A stretch of 64,000 bases of DNA, from positions 27,247,135 to 27,311,134 of the forward strand of contig NC_092185.1 of NCBI RefSeq assembly GCF_043641665.1, given 5' to 3'. This document shows positions 47,901 through 61,800 of this stretch, in pieces. How positions within the stretch are numbered: position 1 is the stretch's first letter; the number at the start of each line of letters is the position of its first letter. The DNA comes from Enoplosus armatus. Its lineage: Eukaryota; Chordata; Actinopteri; Centrarchiformes; Enoplosidae. The notes beneath the pieces were generated by a model. That model saw only the letters and a list, made by a program, of their open reading frames with translations. It made no database searches and was not told the DNA's origin. The translations under genes and the position numbers were made by a program.

Positions 47901-50900
47901 GGAGCAATCAAAATGCAGGGCCTGGCACACACACAGAGAAGGCAGAACAAGAGTGCCACAGGAAACCATTCCTGCCTGTGGCCATCAAACTGTTCAACTC
48001 CTCCCTCTGAGTGTCAGAAGAAACAGAACAGACAGATTCTGGACAAATTTCCCCTCGGTCAACAACTACTACCTTATTATTTATTCTATATTTATATTTA
48101 TACTTGAACTGTGCACTACTGACTGGGGATCTATAAAGTAATTCTGATTCTGATTCTGAAGTACAAATTTCCACCATTTGTGCAAAGCTGGAGAGCCTAC
48201 AGACAATGACATTAAAAACATCATGCATTACAATAAGACAGAGGATCTACAAGTACCGGCCGTACTCTGGGGGAGAGAAATGGAGGATACAGCAAGAAAA
48301 TGCTTCAGTGGAGGAATGAGTAAAGGTCACACTGATTTCTTTGCTAGACTCTCTGGTCTTGTTGTTTACCCAGACCACTTACATCTTGGTGCATCACCTG
48401 ATGAGATTTGTGAGCCATTTATGTTGTGGGAAGGGAACACTTACTAGTACAAAGCTCCTCTGGACAGTCTGGAGGGAGAGAGTCTGTTGTTGGCTCCACA
48501 GTGGAGGACCTTTGAGCTGCACTGAGAGAGTTGGATGTGTTAGGCAGAGCAGACTTGCTGATAGCTTCAGGCCTCTTTCTCTTCCTATTGAACCTATAAC
48601 CAAAACAAATAATGACCAAGAAATATTAATTAAGATATACTTGCCATTTGGTATGGTAAAATGATAGCAAATCAAGGGAGAAGGTTACCTGTCCATTTTT
48701 TTGGAGCTTCCATACACTGACTCTGCCTTGAATAAGTGAACAATGGGGGAACAAAGTCTGGACTTTGTGGATCCATGGATGCCTCCCCTAGACATCCTCC
48801 TATTATGCTAATGTTGCTAATGCTCATCAATGGTGTTTACCATTATGAAATAGCCTACTGAGAATACCAGCTTTGTGGTTGCTGCTGTTACTAATTTATC
48901 GTTATTAACTACACCATTGATTTTGCCTTTGTGTGTGATGAACAGTGGAGAAAACCTGGCCTGATATGAAATGTGCACTGCAGAGATGAGAATTGAAAAA
49001 AATGAAATTGAAAAGGTCATCTTTTTTTGCATTCCTATTCTGACAGTCCTATGTAGTATCATTGGGCCAGAAACATGATTGTCCGCTGAGGACAGCTTTG
49101 TTCACTTATGTCCTTCACTTTCGTAGCGAACAACATAACTACTACCTTACTGATAGGTCAATAGGGCGTGCTGGAAAACAAGGCATATTACTTAAAATGG
49201 TCCTTTGCGCTTATAGACTAGAATTTTGAATTTGAACAGGCCATTACAGTTTGAATATTAACTTTTTACGCCACATTCAAATTTTATAAAAAAAAGTGTC
49301 ATACCTACGTCTCACATGTTGGCACAGCATTTAACTCTATGTACAGTTTTTCAGTTAGTGTAAATCATAATATTTTGTTCTCTCAGGTTCACAATGCCAA
49401 ATGATCAAACCATCTAGGACTTGGCTTGTCCTTAAGAATACAATCTTAAAAGCAAATAATTGACCTATTACATTAATTTAAATTATTACTAGACTCTGCC
49501 CAGACTAGGAGCTTGGAGCCTGGGCTTGAAAACCTCCTCCACCTGGCATTCCAAAGCTCCTGTGCTAGTAGTGTAAACACCAGCACTCCCCCGGTGCTCT
49601 GAGCTAATGGCAGCTACAGTTAGCAGCAGTTAGCAGTTACTTTAAAGCTATCTGTCCATCAGTAAATCTCAGAGAGTTGAGGCAGAGCAGCCAGAGGACA
49701 TCAGAGGGAAACCAGAAAATATTTTCTCCATAAAATATAATCCAGTTTCACCAAATTCAGTGAATAAAGTAATAAAAGTTGTGTGTTTTTGTAGGCTTCT
49801 AGAAGTTGACCAATCAGAAGAAAGCGGGCTTTTAGGGAGGGGGGCCTTAAAGAGGCAGGAGCTCAAACAGCTTGTTTCAGACAGAGGGTGAACTGAGGGG
49901 CTGCATGAAGGGCCAGTGTAAGATGAATAAGGACTTTTTAAAACTGTGAATCATGCAAAGCTACTCTAGTGGTGTCCCAGAATAAAAATATAGAGCTGAA
50001 ATGAGCATAATATGGGACCTTTAATGGACACTTTTGTTCCACAATGCAACACAGGAGCTGCTCACAGCTTGAAACAATTCAAATGCATTGTGGATGGTGG
50101 TTAACAGCACCATAAGAAAACAAAAACTGAAGTAATAAATAGTCAACAAAACAATCTCACCGCAAGGTTTTTTTAGTAGCTGTTCTGGAGCTTTTGAGCA
50201 TATCAAATTAAATCAAAGTTTTATTTGAATAGCACCTACAGGTTAGTGCTATTCACAGTGTCAAGACTGTTCAAATATAACAACTGGAGACTAATGCACA
50301 CCAAAAATAGATAAATAAAATCGCAGAATAATGTAATAATTGTTGGCTTTGTTTTTTTTTATGTTTGAAATCGACAGTAGCTGATTTCCTATTTGTATAA
50401 AGTACATTAATTTTTTATTAACCAGCTGCCAAAGCTGTATACTAACCAATGACTTAATTCAGTAGACTTTCTAACATTGACATTGGCAATTAGTTTCCCT
50501 GCTGCTCACTGTGGGCAGTTGGACTGAGGCTACATGTATAGTCTTGACTCAGATCTGTGAGTCAGTGAACATGATTGTTGATGATTGATGAAGTTGTGTA
50601 CCGTATGTGTCTGTATGTTCACATGTAAAGCTGATATCACTGCCTCTGTGTCTCCTCTCAGGGAGAGTGTGTGTTGACTGTTCAGCTCGACGATGATGAT
50701 GTGTGTCATGCTAAGGAGGAAAGGGAAGAGGTGGAGTTTTATCTTTTATTCTCAGGGTCCACCCAAAGACATCTGAGCAGCACACTGCGAGTCAACCACG
50801 TCACATTGCAGGCTGTGTGTCCAGGTACAACACGCACAAACACACACACACACACACACAACAATGACATGTCTCTATAAATACATTATGAGAATAAAAT

Positions 50901-51196
50901 CATACATTTAAAAGAAATATTTCAAATGATAATTAGATTATTTACTATTTTAGCTGTTATATTCTATCTATAGTTCCAACTTTAAAAAACATTTCCTCAA
51001 AAATCATGACGAGTCTTGTTCTGTTTTGACTTAATTTTTTGTACAAGTATTGAGCGTCTCAACCATTTTCATGTCCTATAGTATCAACAAAACAATGTTT
51101 CTCCCCTTAAACTCTGTGTAAGACACAGATGTAAGACATGTAATACTAAGAGTATTAGGACCACTCTAAGGAAAAACGTATATATAGATATATATG

Positions 51197-51227
<31 letters not shown>

Positions 51228-53969
51228 ATATGTATATATATATGTGTATATATGTATATATGTATATACATATATATGTATATTATTGTGACTTTAGAAG
51301 TATTGAGCGTCTCAACCATTTTCATGTTCCATAGTAATAACAAGACAAATATTCAGGTTCTTTGCTTCCTGTTTGATAAGGAGTTTCTCTTTTAGGGAAA
51401 AAGGTTTGGGAATAAAGGTGTAATATTTTGAGGAAAATGTTTACCTACTTACTAGTAAGTATGATTAGATTGCGTCGATTTAATTGTATTTTTAGTTATA
51501 TTCTTGAAAGATCTTTTTTCTTTTCAAAATACCTGACTTTATTGTCAGGACATTCTCTTATTCTGATATTCTGAATTCATCCTATGATATAAGGACCTTT
51601 TTGTCTCGTAAAATTACAATTTAACGCTACTTTGTCTCTTAAAATATTTTTTATATGACCTTTTGTCTTGTAAACTTACTTTTTTTTCTCAGAATCTCTG
51701 ATTTGGGGGCACTAATAATCCCCCAGGTGTTTGTATTGCGGTGAACAGTCACCGAAAAACAGTCTGATATCTGATATCTGATATCAATACCAGCTCAAGA
51801 GTATTATTACTGGATATAAGTCTGTGGGTGGTTTGCATGCTCTGGAGCGAACAGGATTTCATAATGAGCTCTCGATGGTTCCAGCATGCCTAAAGTGATG
51901 GATTCAGCTCTAAAGGGGAACGCCACACCTCACCCAGTATTACTGGTAGGTGTAGACTGTGGCGGTTGTAACCACACCCAGCTGTGATGTAGCATTGCAT
52001 AATAGTACACTGTGAATTGATGAACTGTACAGGGTGTGGCAGAGCATGTAGAAACCTCCAGATGGCAGCGTTAGCAGGATTATTAGCCTGGCTGTAACTA
52101 CTTGGTCTGCCAGGGCACACAGGACATTTTGGTACCAGCCCCATCAGATCTTCAAAACTGTGGGTATAGTCCTTTAACAGTCCATGAGCAGTAATTACTG
52201 TAGCTGGAGGACAGGGAGGGAGAGGAGGGATGTTTGTCCCAGGCTGATGCCTCTCCACCTGCTGCACTTCTCCACAGCAGAGGCTTCCTGCATGAGAACA
52301 GCTTCAGTTTAAAGCACAGAAACATTCCTCACTAATGGATTACATGGAAAAATGTACAGCTTCTCAAGGCAGTGGATTAGATGTGTTGTCAGGATAATCA
52401 AACCAATCACAACCGTTTCTTTATTCTGACCTGTGCATACTGTCAGATATGTAACTAATGAGCCATTATTATATTATAATTACATACATGTAACCTGTTA
52501 CACATTGACACAATCTGTCAGCTGTAATGCAGTGATGATAACAGGTTGGTGGATGAACAAGGCCACCTTCAGACCAGAATGTCAACACTTCAGTCAGCAT
52601 TCTCCTCCCCTTTCGCTATCAGTGTGTTACCGTTTTGCAAGGGCACCGTCGCACAATCCTGCCCAAGACGATTGTGATTGGTTTAAAGAAATACAAACAA
52701 GCTGAAGAGCAAGAGGATTTTTTCCCCTATCCCAGAATGATGATGGATTGAGCCAGAAGTGAATTCAAAATAGGCTTTTAGCCATAATTTAGGAATGAAT
52801 TGGGCAATTCCAGTTTTCACACACATTGACTGGGATGACACAGTGAGTAAACAATAACTAGCACAATACAGGCTTTCCTCCATCTCATCCATTCTGCCTT
52901 TCACTTCCTGCCTCATTCTGAACATCGAGCGTCATCTGAATCACATGGCTGCAAACAACATATTGGAGCGCGCCTAGCTAAGTGTGATGCTGTGAGTGAG
53001 TGAGTTTCACCTACAGCTCATAGAGAAGCTTCACATCTAAAACTGCTAGGAGAAAACAAAAGCACCACATTTTGTGTTGCAACAGGGCTCTAACGCTAAC
53101 TTTTTTCCAAAGGAGTACATGTGCTTCTAAATAAAAAAATAAACAAAAGGAGCACAGTGAAAAATACCCATGGCGCACTTTATGTAAACAAGATTATAGA
53201 ACAATATTTATTCACAAAAAGTGACATTGACGAGCACATCAACTTTATGAAAAGTTTAACACATTTCAACAAAAGGCACCTGATATAACGTTAGCTAAAT
53301 AGCCAGCTAGCCAAACCCACACCTTGCTTATCTTATCCCTGTTGTCTTCTGTCTTGACTAAGTTAACAGTTAAACAGTTGAACTAGTATTGAGGATCTTG
53401 AGGATGTGGGTTGGTGCAGAAACAAAGTGGGCCGACAACGCATCTCTCTCGCTCTTGTTTTAGTATAATGGGCTGCTCAAGCAGCCCACAGAGCGACCGG
53501 CCCACCAGGACTTCTCTCTGTGCTCCCGGTGGCCAGTCCTACTTTGTTTAAAACAATTAGCAGTGGGGTTGGAGGGTTACGGTAGTTTGTAATCTTTACT
53601 TGCACACTGTGTTTGTAAATCATTATTCCAGTTCGCACATTTCTATTGGAGTAAAAATGAATATAATAAGTAGCTGGCTGGACTTAAATGAGTTGTTAGC
53701 TGCTTGGCCGGCAGCTGGTGCTTATGGAAAGCTCTACTGATGTGAGATCAGTGCTGGTCTGAAGGCGCGAGACATCTGAAGCTTATAGGGCTATAGCTGG
53801 CACACAGACAAATCACACAATTATATTTAAGTAGCCCCATCTTTTTTGGTCTGTTAGCGCATACTGTAGCGGTATACTGCCTCTGTCTGTCAACAGCTGT
53901 TTGTGCTGTGATGAACACAGGAGGTCTCTTCATAGAAAACGAAGCAGCTTTAAAGCCTTTTATTTCAGC

Positions 53970-54030
<61 letters not shown>

Positions 54031-57000
54031 CCCATAATGTGTGTGAGCAGGTCTTGGTGACGTTATGTTGGGCTCGTCCTGGTGGACCAGTGGACACACA
54101 CTCAGAGGAGACCTTCTGCTTTGTACAGGTAAGAGAACCGTCACTGTGTGTTCCAGGTCCGTCATGCTTCCATTGTTTGCAACGTGTGTGCACAGAGCTG
54201 AGCTGAGAAATAGATGGAATGATTTGTAACAAGCAGAAGCTGCTTCGTTATGACCAGTACAGCCTTTGTATTTTGGATGCTACCTGACGTTGTCCCTGGT
54301 GGATGAAAATAATTTATTTCTAGCCTGATATAGAACAACATGCATTTCTCTTCGTATCTCAAATCTCTAACAAGCCAATCATGTGGCAGGAACTCATTGC
54401 ATTAAAGCATACAGACATGTTCAGACCAAACAGAATGGGGAAAAATGGGAACTAAGAGACTCTAAGAATGTTTCCAGCACCTTGTTGAATCCATGAATTA
54501 AGGCTGTTCTGGGGCAAAAGGGGGTTCCAACGCAACGTTAGACGAGTCGACGTAATAAAGTGGCCACTGAATGTATGTGCACTGTAAAAATTAGAGCATG
54601 ACAGATACATTGTTGTTGGCTTATATACAAGAAGTTACATACACAGAAATGAAAGACATTTAGAAACCGTGTCTCCATGTCATCTGATCAATAACCAGTC
54701 CTTACCTCTTATCTTCACAGTGTGTGTCCCACTCACTAAATATCTTGATCACAGCTCATTGTTTAACGATCCTTATCAGAAATGTCCATTTATGTTATGT
54801 GTTTATGTAAAGAAGAAGGAAAAGAACATCGGCTGATGTATTCGATTTTTTTGCTTTCACATATCGTTATCAATATCGTACTCTTGTAAAAATGTGTGGT
54901 TTCTTTTCTGTATTTACTTCAGCTCTGCCTTCAGATGGACTTGGTCACATATTCTAAATTACCTCAAACATATCTGTGACAGTTCTGTGCTGCAAGTAAA
55001 CATTATGCTTGGCTATCAACAAAAATGAACATTACATCTTTTCCCTTTTATGGGTTTGAGTTTGTCAGAATACTGATGGCAGTATCAATATGTGTGTTGT
55101 GTGTAGGACTTGGCTCTCGACATGGCCCAATTCTTGCGTGACAACACAGCTCCACAGGAAGCATTACTATTGGATGATGAGCAGGTAAGTAGGACAGACC
55201 TTTTTGTTAAATTGTCCACTGGTCCACTGTCCACCACCAGGATAGAATCCGCATTGTTCCTCCTGTATCTGAGGTTCAACAATCGGTCGGAGCCTCCTTT
55301 CCAGCATCCTGGAGTAAACTTTCCCTGGGAGTCTGAGTAGTGCGATACCCCAATATTGGAGCACACCCTCACTCCCCCATTGTGTCCTGGACCTCCACGT
55401 GACACTGAAGAGGCGTGTCAGCAAAGACAGCCCAACACTGTCCAGAGCCTTCAGCAAATCTCATCCACACCTGGCGCCTTGCCGCTGAGGAGCTTCTTGA
55501 CTACCTCAAGGTCTTCAAATGCCTTCTCCATGGCCGCCACGACAGGCACTGACAACCTTCTGGCCACAAGTCCTAGCAGATGCCTCCACAATGGAGGCTC
55601 TGAACATGGCCCACTCAGATTCCACGTCCGCAACCTCCCCCGGGATGCACGAGAAATTCTTCTGGAGGTGGGAGTTGAAGACCTCGCGGACAGGGGCCTC
55701 CGCCAGACGTCACCCTCACGACACGCTTGGGTTTACCAGGTCTGTCCGGCAGTTTCCCCGGCCATCTGATCCAATTCAACACCAGGTGGTGATCAGCTTT
55801 TTCCTCAGCTAGTTAAAGGAATCAGTGGGGCCCAGAGCTCAGAGGGCTGTACTCTGTAGTTATAGAATCTGGAGTTACAGTACGTGGCTAACGTTCTGTT
55901 TCTTATAGGCTTGGCCCTCTAAGGTTATAACTAGTGGGATGAGGACGAAGTCCTCCGTGGTCCATGTCCCACTGGGTCCATCCGGTACCCACAAGCACAA
56001 AAACACACTTCATCACAAGAAATCAATAACCAGTCCATACCTTGCCAGTGCGTCACAGTACAGTGGCACATCACAGTACACCATATGCACATAGATGGCA
56101 CAGAGACAGTACAATTAAACTGTATTGAAACTGGAAAACAACATAAAACCTGCTGCTGTGGGAAGTAGAGACCATAGTTACGCACTGTAACAGTCCAGCA
56201 GAGTAGCAGAGAAAACAGCACTCCATGCGCCAAGAGGCATCAGGAAGAGCACACAGTTAACAATTACTGACAAAACACTCCAATGACAGAGCAAGGGGAC
56301 TTCATATCATTAGAATAGTTAAAATTAGAATAAGTTCTCTTTCTAATCAAACATCAAGATATGAGTGGAAAGTTGTTCCTGCAACTGCATTTATAAAATC
56401 TTTTTACTCAAACGTAGTTACAAACGACGTAACTATGTCATGTGATATTCTACTTCAGTAAACTTCAAGAACAAATACTGCAGATGAACATTTAATATCC
56501 AGTAATTGACATTATAGACACAACCACTGACAACCTGCGTAACAATTTGGCAGCAATATAGCTCATTTACCATACACGGTCCAGCCATATACTAGTTTTC
56601 CACCTAGTCTTGTTTCCACTTAATCTCATCCAGTTAAGTAGAGTTAGTCTCTTGTAAACATAATATATCATAGTTTTTATGTATAAGTCAGGTAAAAATG
56701 TATTTTGTTCTTATCAGCTAAACCGTTACAATTAAAGCTTGATATTAATAAATCGGGCATATTAGTGTAGGAGAGACCTTGAGGGCTCTAAACATGTTGC
56801 ATATATTAGGAAAATGATTCATTTTCATTCAGTATAAAATGTTCTTTTTTTAGGCGAGGTCTACACATAATTTAGACACGTTTTTCCTACTGCTTCATTT
56901 GTTATCTTAAATATTTGTATTGATATTGGTGATATTGAATTTGAATGAAATCGAAGTGTGTCTAAAAGTAAGAAATGTCACATAACTCAAAAAAACAACA

Positions 57001-58810
57001 TGCACAGAAATGTCTTTAGAAGAGGAGAGAGGACATAGAGGAAAAAACAATGAAACATTTTTGACCTGTCCATATTTTCTGTGTCAGATTCCGTTGAAAG
57101 AGTGTGAGAGGTTGGATCAGAGCCTCGCCTTGGCCCTGAAACACCTCACCCTGTCCCACCAAAGGATTGTACCAGGAACACCCGAGACAGATGTGGAAAG
57201 GCAGATGGGTAACCAAACACCGTCTGTCACAGCAACAGACAGGGACATAGAGATAAACAAGGAAACATGGATGGACGTCTCCACACTGCTGGACAGCTGC
57301 AACGGTGAGTTACAATGCTTTTATTTTGAATGTCACAACCAAGTCCAACAGCCTAACAGGCAGGTTTGTAAAGGTTGGAACCAGCCAGGCCAGCGATGTT
57401 ACTTGCTCCATCTGAGACCTTTGTCTCTGTACGTTACTCCAAGACTCTACCTACCAGCTGCCAAGTCCAGATAAATGTTTTTATATTTCGGTTACCAATC
57501 ATTATTTAAACATTTAATAAGATAAAAATAAGAAAGCTGTTTGAAAATGTGTTTAAATTGGATGTGGTGTGTGACCCAGGTAATTCAACGTTAGCATAAT
57601 AAAAATGAAATCGAACCATATGTACAGAAGGGTGAAAAAACAAATGAAAGCTAATGTAATAACAGGACGTGTTGGGCTTCGAATGCAGGGATCCATTTGA
57701 GAAAATGTTATTGAAAAATTGCAGGAGCAAACAAGAAAAGAATATAGAATTTCATTTCAATTTTCACTGACACCTGGATCCATGACTGATAGTTTAAATA
57801 GTAATGTCAGTTTTAAAATCTTTACCAGTGAACTCCTCCAGCCCGAGCTTCTTGTGATTTCTTCCATTTCTCTTTCCACCAGGAGGTGTCTAACCTGCTC
57901 TGTTCTATCTTATCAGCTCCTTTTCTCTTTTTTCTTCCAGATGTGTCTGAGTGCCAGCAGCTCTCCAGCCTGCTGCACTTGGCAGCCAGTCATGGTCTGA
58001 GGACAGTGGCATCGTTCCTTCTGCAGCAGCCAGGAGGCAGGGAGGCGCTGAGGAGGCCCAATGCTCAGGGACTAACTCCAGCATGTGTGGCAGAGAGCAG
58101 AGGACACCAGCACCTGGTGGAGCTCTTCACCCAGTGAGTACCTGATAGCACAGCTGAATCAACATGTATTTTAGTGTTTGGTTTGCTTTGATGTTATAAT
58201 TACATGTTATCAGAATGTTAGGATTCTATTAGTTCTGTTGAACCGTCACCATCGCCACGCACACAGCTTCACTGAGAAAGTTTGTGCTCAAACTCTAGTG
58301 AAGAAAAGACTAACTAAAAAATATTCGTCATCAAAGGTTCAGGGCTGCATCGAAAACCCAGAAAAATAATATGTGAGTTTGTTGAAATAAAACTGCATAT
58401 GGCAGCGCAACAAGATATATACAGTATATATTGTACATGCCTACTTATGTGCAGTATATATTTACTTGTATTTGTGTGGTCATATATGTCATGTTTCTGT
58501 TCTTTGTTCTTCTAGTCTAGTCACAAAGCTTGGTGCAACTGTTACTAAAGTAGAGCTTGCGCAGCTGTGGCAACGATGCACTAAATGTAAATATACTGAA
58601 ATCATCATGGTAGTGCGATTGTGGATGATTGTGTCAGAAATGTGTCTGACACAGCTAGAAGCACATCAGATTGGAGAAGAGACCCAGTCAGTCCCCTCAC
58701 TTTTTCCCCACAAGGAAAAAGAAAAAGGGATGGAGGAGTGTAAGGACAGATGAATAGAGCGAGGAGAGGAACCAAGAGAACAGAGCTGCTGCACACAGTT
58801 GCTGGTTACT

Positions 58811-58841
<31 letters not shown>

Positions 58842-61800
58842 CAAGACAATCAAGACAAACCTCTTTTTGCTCATAGTTTTGGTGTTTACAGCACATTTAC
58901 TGCTTAGTTCAGTCTCAGTGCTCTCATCAATCTTGTTGACTATCTGGTGAACATAGTGGAGCTTGTTCTTCAGGAGCTGGTGGAGACCAAAAACATGTTC
59001 AACAGTGTGTCTGTCTGCGGCTGCTTTATTAGAGCCAAGTGATGCTGTGAGAGTGAACCAGAACAGTAAAGTTGTAGTTCTGTTTTTTAAATAATATTAA
59101 TAGCCACCACAGTGTGTGCTGCAGTGTTATCATGGATCTGAGGCAACAATCCCCTGGTGACAAATGATCTTTTCTGTTTTAGTCAATGAAGGGCTCAGTT
59201 AGCAGACAGGACTGTCTCTCAGAAACCTGCTGCTGTCACTACGAAGAGAAACCGGTTTACAACACACATCGCTCTCTGGGAATCTGTGTGAGTGTGTTTG
59301 TGTGTGTGGGGTTCTTTGTGTCTTTTGACAGTTGTTAATGATCTAATGACCTAAGTACCTGAGAAAGCACTGTGCTGTGTACCAGCTACTCTGTCTGCAT
59401 TATGTCAACAGTCAATGCATTAACACCCAAGTGTCTACTATGACGACACACTTAGGGACATGTTGTGCTGCTGAGGATAGAGGAGCATGCATGACAGTAA
59501 CTGAGTCTTTTGTGCACTTTGGTGGTGAGCAGCTCCGTCATGACGCTGAATTTTAGAGGTGTCCTGAGAACAATGAGTGTGTCTGAGCGCTGATTGGCAG
59601 CTCAGCTGATGCTAGCTTAGGGTGCGGGTGGATTTGGGGAGGGCGTGGTTACAAAGTCTGGATGAGTGATGTGATGTCATCCACCACACAGGCCGGGTGT
59701 TGTGTGCTTGTCAGGATTTGTCGTTCGTTAGTTATTTTATATGTAAATCTCCTCCCTTTAGTGCTTTAGTTCCTAGTCATGCAGTTTGAAACTCAGAAAA
59801 ATGAAAAATATTACTGACACTCCTCTTTACAAACTGATGTGAACCCCCCCTCATTCACATGTGCAAAAAAGGGTGGAAGACAGCCCTTGGGTTACAGTTA
59901 AGAACCTGTCTAAAAATATAGTGAGGTTGCCATTTATGTCTCAGCAATAAGACAAATATGGAAGGGCACAGTACGGTCACACAAGTTTGAGGGTAGCTGT
60001 CAGTCATTAGGCACTTGGTAGAAGTTGGGAGATGTAACAGGGAAAACGCCCCTAAACACAGTATAAGATGAACTGCAAAATGGCTCAGACATAAGAAAAG
60101 TCATGTTTCAGAAAGGTGAAAGTCAATCCTGAGATTCTGTGACATGACCTGAACAGAAATTTCCTGAAATATCAGTATAATGAAAGAGTTTAGCTTGGGG
60201 GAAATGATCTAAAATTCCTCCTGGCTAATGTGGAGGTGTGATCAACACATGCAGGAGGTCACTGCTGTAAAATAAGATAAATATTCAAGCAAAAAATTCA
60301 ATAAATGCAAGAGTAAGATGATGATGGTCCATTATTGTGACTGTAAGAATATCAGAGCACATTGCTAAATTATGGAAAAATGCAGGGAAATCCAAGGGGT
60401 TCACTTACCATTTCTTGGCACTGTAGATGTATTATTGTGTGTCATTACAGGTATGAGACGTCCTCAAATGTCCAAGTGGAACCAAAGGAGCAGCCGCACT
60501 TTTACGCAGAAGGCAGAGTGTTTCAGCACCATGCTGAGCTCAATACCTACACCCTAACATTCCCCAGCCTCCATCAGAGGGAGGGTGGGGCAGAGACACA
60601 GAGCAGTCAAGACTGCTGCTTACAGGAGGAAGTGAAGGAGCTGAGGAGACTCATTCATCTTCACAGAGACAAAAAGGTTTGTTTTATGTTTCTTTTTCAG
60701 GCATTTTTTGCCTTTATTGGATAGTGACAGGAAATACAGGAGAGAGAGAGAGGGGATGACATGCAGCAAAGGGCCAGGGCTGGAATTGAACCCGGGGCGC
60801 TGCGGTAAGGACTCAGCCTATATGTTACATGCTCTACCAGGTGACCTACTGGGCTGCTCACAGTTGTTTTCATTTTTGTTGACATTTCCAGAGCTAATTC
60901 CTGGCTCAGCTCAAATAATGAGGTAAATGTATGTAAATGTAATCCCTGTGAGCCAAAAGCTCAGGCTTCAGACTGCTCTGAATGCTCCATTCCTAACTTT
61001 TTTCAACCACCGTGCCTATCTGACATCAGATAGACACGGATGTCCTTCTATGGTATCTCTGCTCCAGGCACAGACAAGATGTTTATATTTCTGTCAACGT
61101 TGCTTAGTAATGTTAGGTTTACAGTTTTCCTTTGGAAATTCTTCCAAAGACTTCCGTAACTTAGCCGGCCAATCAGAAGAGCGTGGGCTTTTAGGGAGGG
61201 GGGCATTAAAGGGCTACTAAATCTTGGCATGCTATCACATAAAAACAAAAATATGCTGACAGTCTCTACCGCGTTTTGGTGTCATTTACGGGCAATGCTG
61301 CTTATGTCCTCTGTTGTCTGTGTGAGTTTGACACACAGACAATTACAACCACGAAAAGCAAGCAGGCTAGCTAAAGCTTTGTTTATGCTCATGCGAGCAG
61401 GCCACCATAGAGAAACCAAACTACGTGACGTGTTCTGTCAGTCTGTTTGTCAATCTCCTCCGCTCCGTTTCAGTGCTTCTTCTTGCTACTTGGGCAATGT
61501 TGCCAGGTTGGTTCAAAAAGTAATTATTAGCCAGAAAATAATATCAGTATTGAAAAAAATAAGAAAAACATCTGCACCATGACAAATCAGGCTAAAGTTA
61601 TGTCAACCCACCCAAACTAATTTTTACCGACATGAAACCATCCTACAGCCACCTAAATGAGTGGAAAATCGCCCAATTTGGCAACATTTCCAGTTATTTT
61701 CTGGTGCCGTGTCAACCAATCAGGGGCCACCAGGGAAAGCCGAACATATTACACACATACTGCCGTCGGGCGGATATATAGTTCAGCGTCAGATTTCACC

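Noticed and set aside
53748..54232. Minus-strand Thr-His repeat frames
   Set aside because: Antisense reading of the (TG)n tract at 53972-54028.
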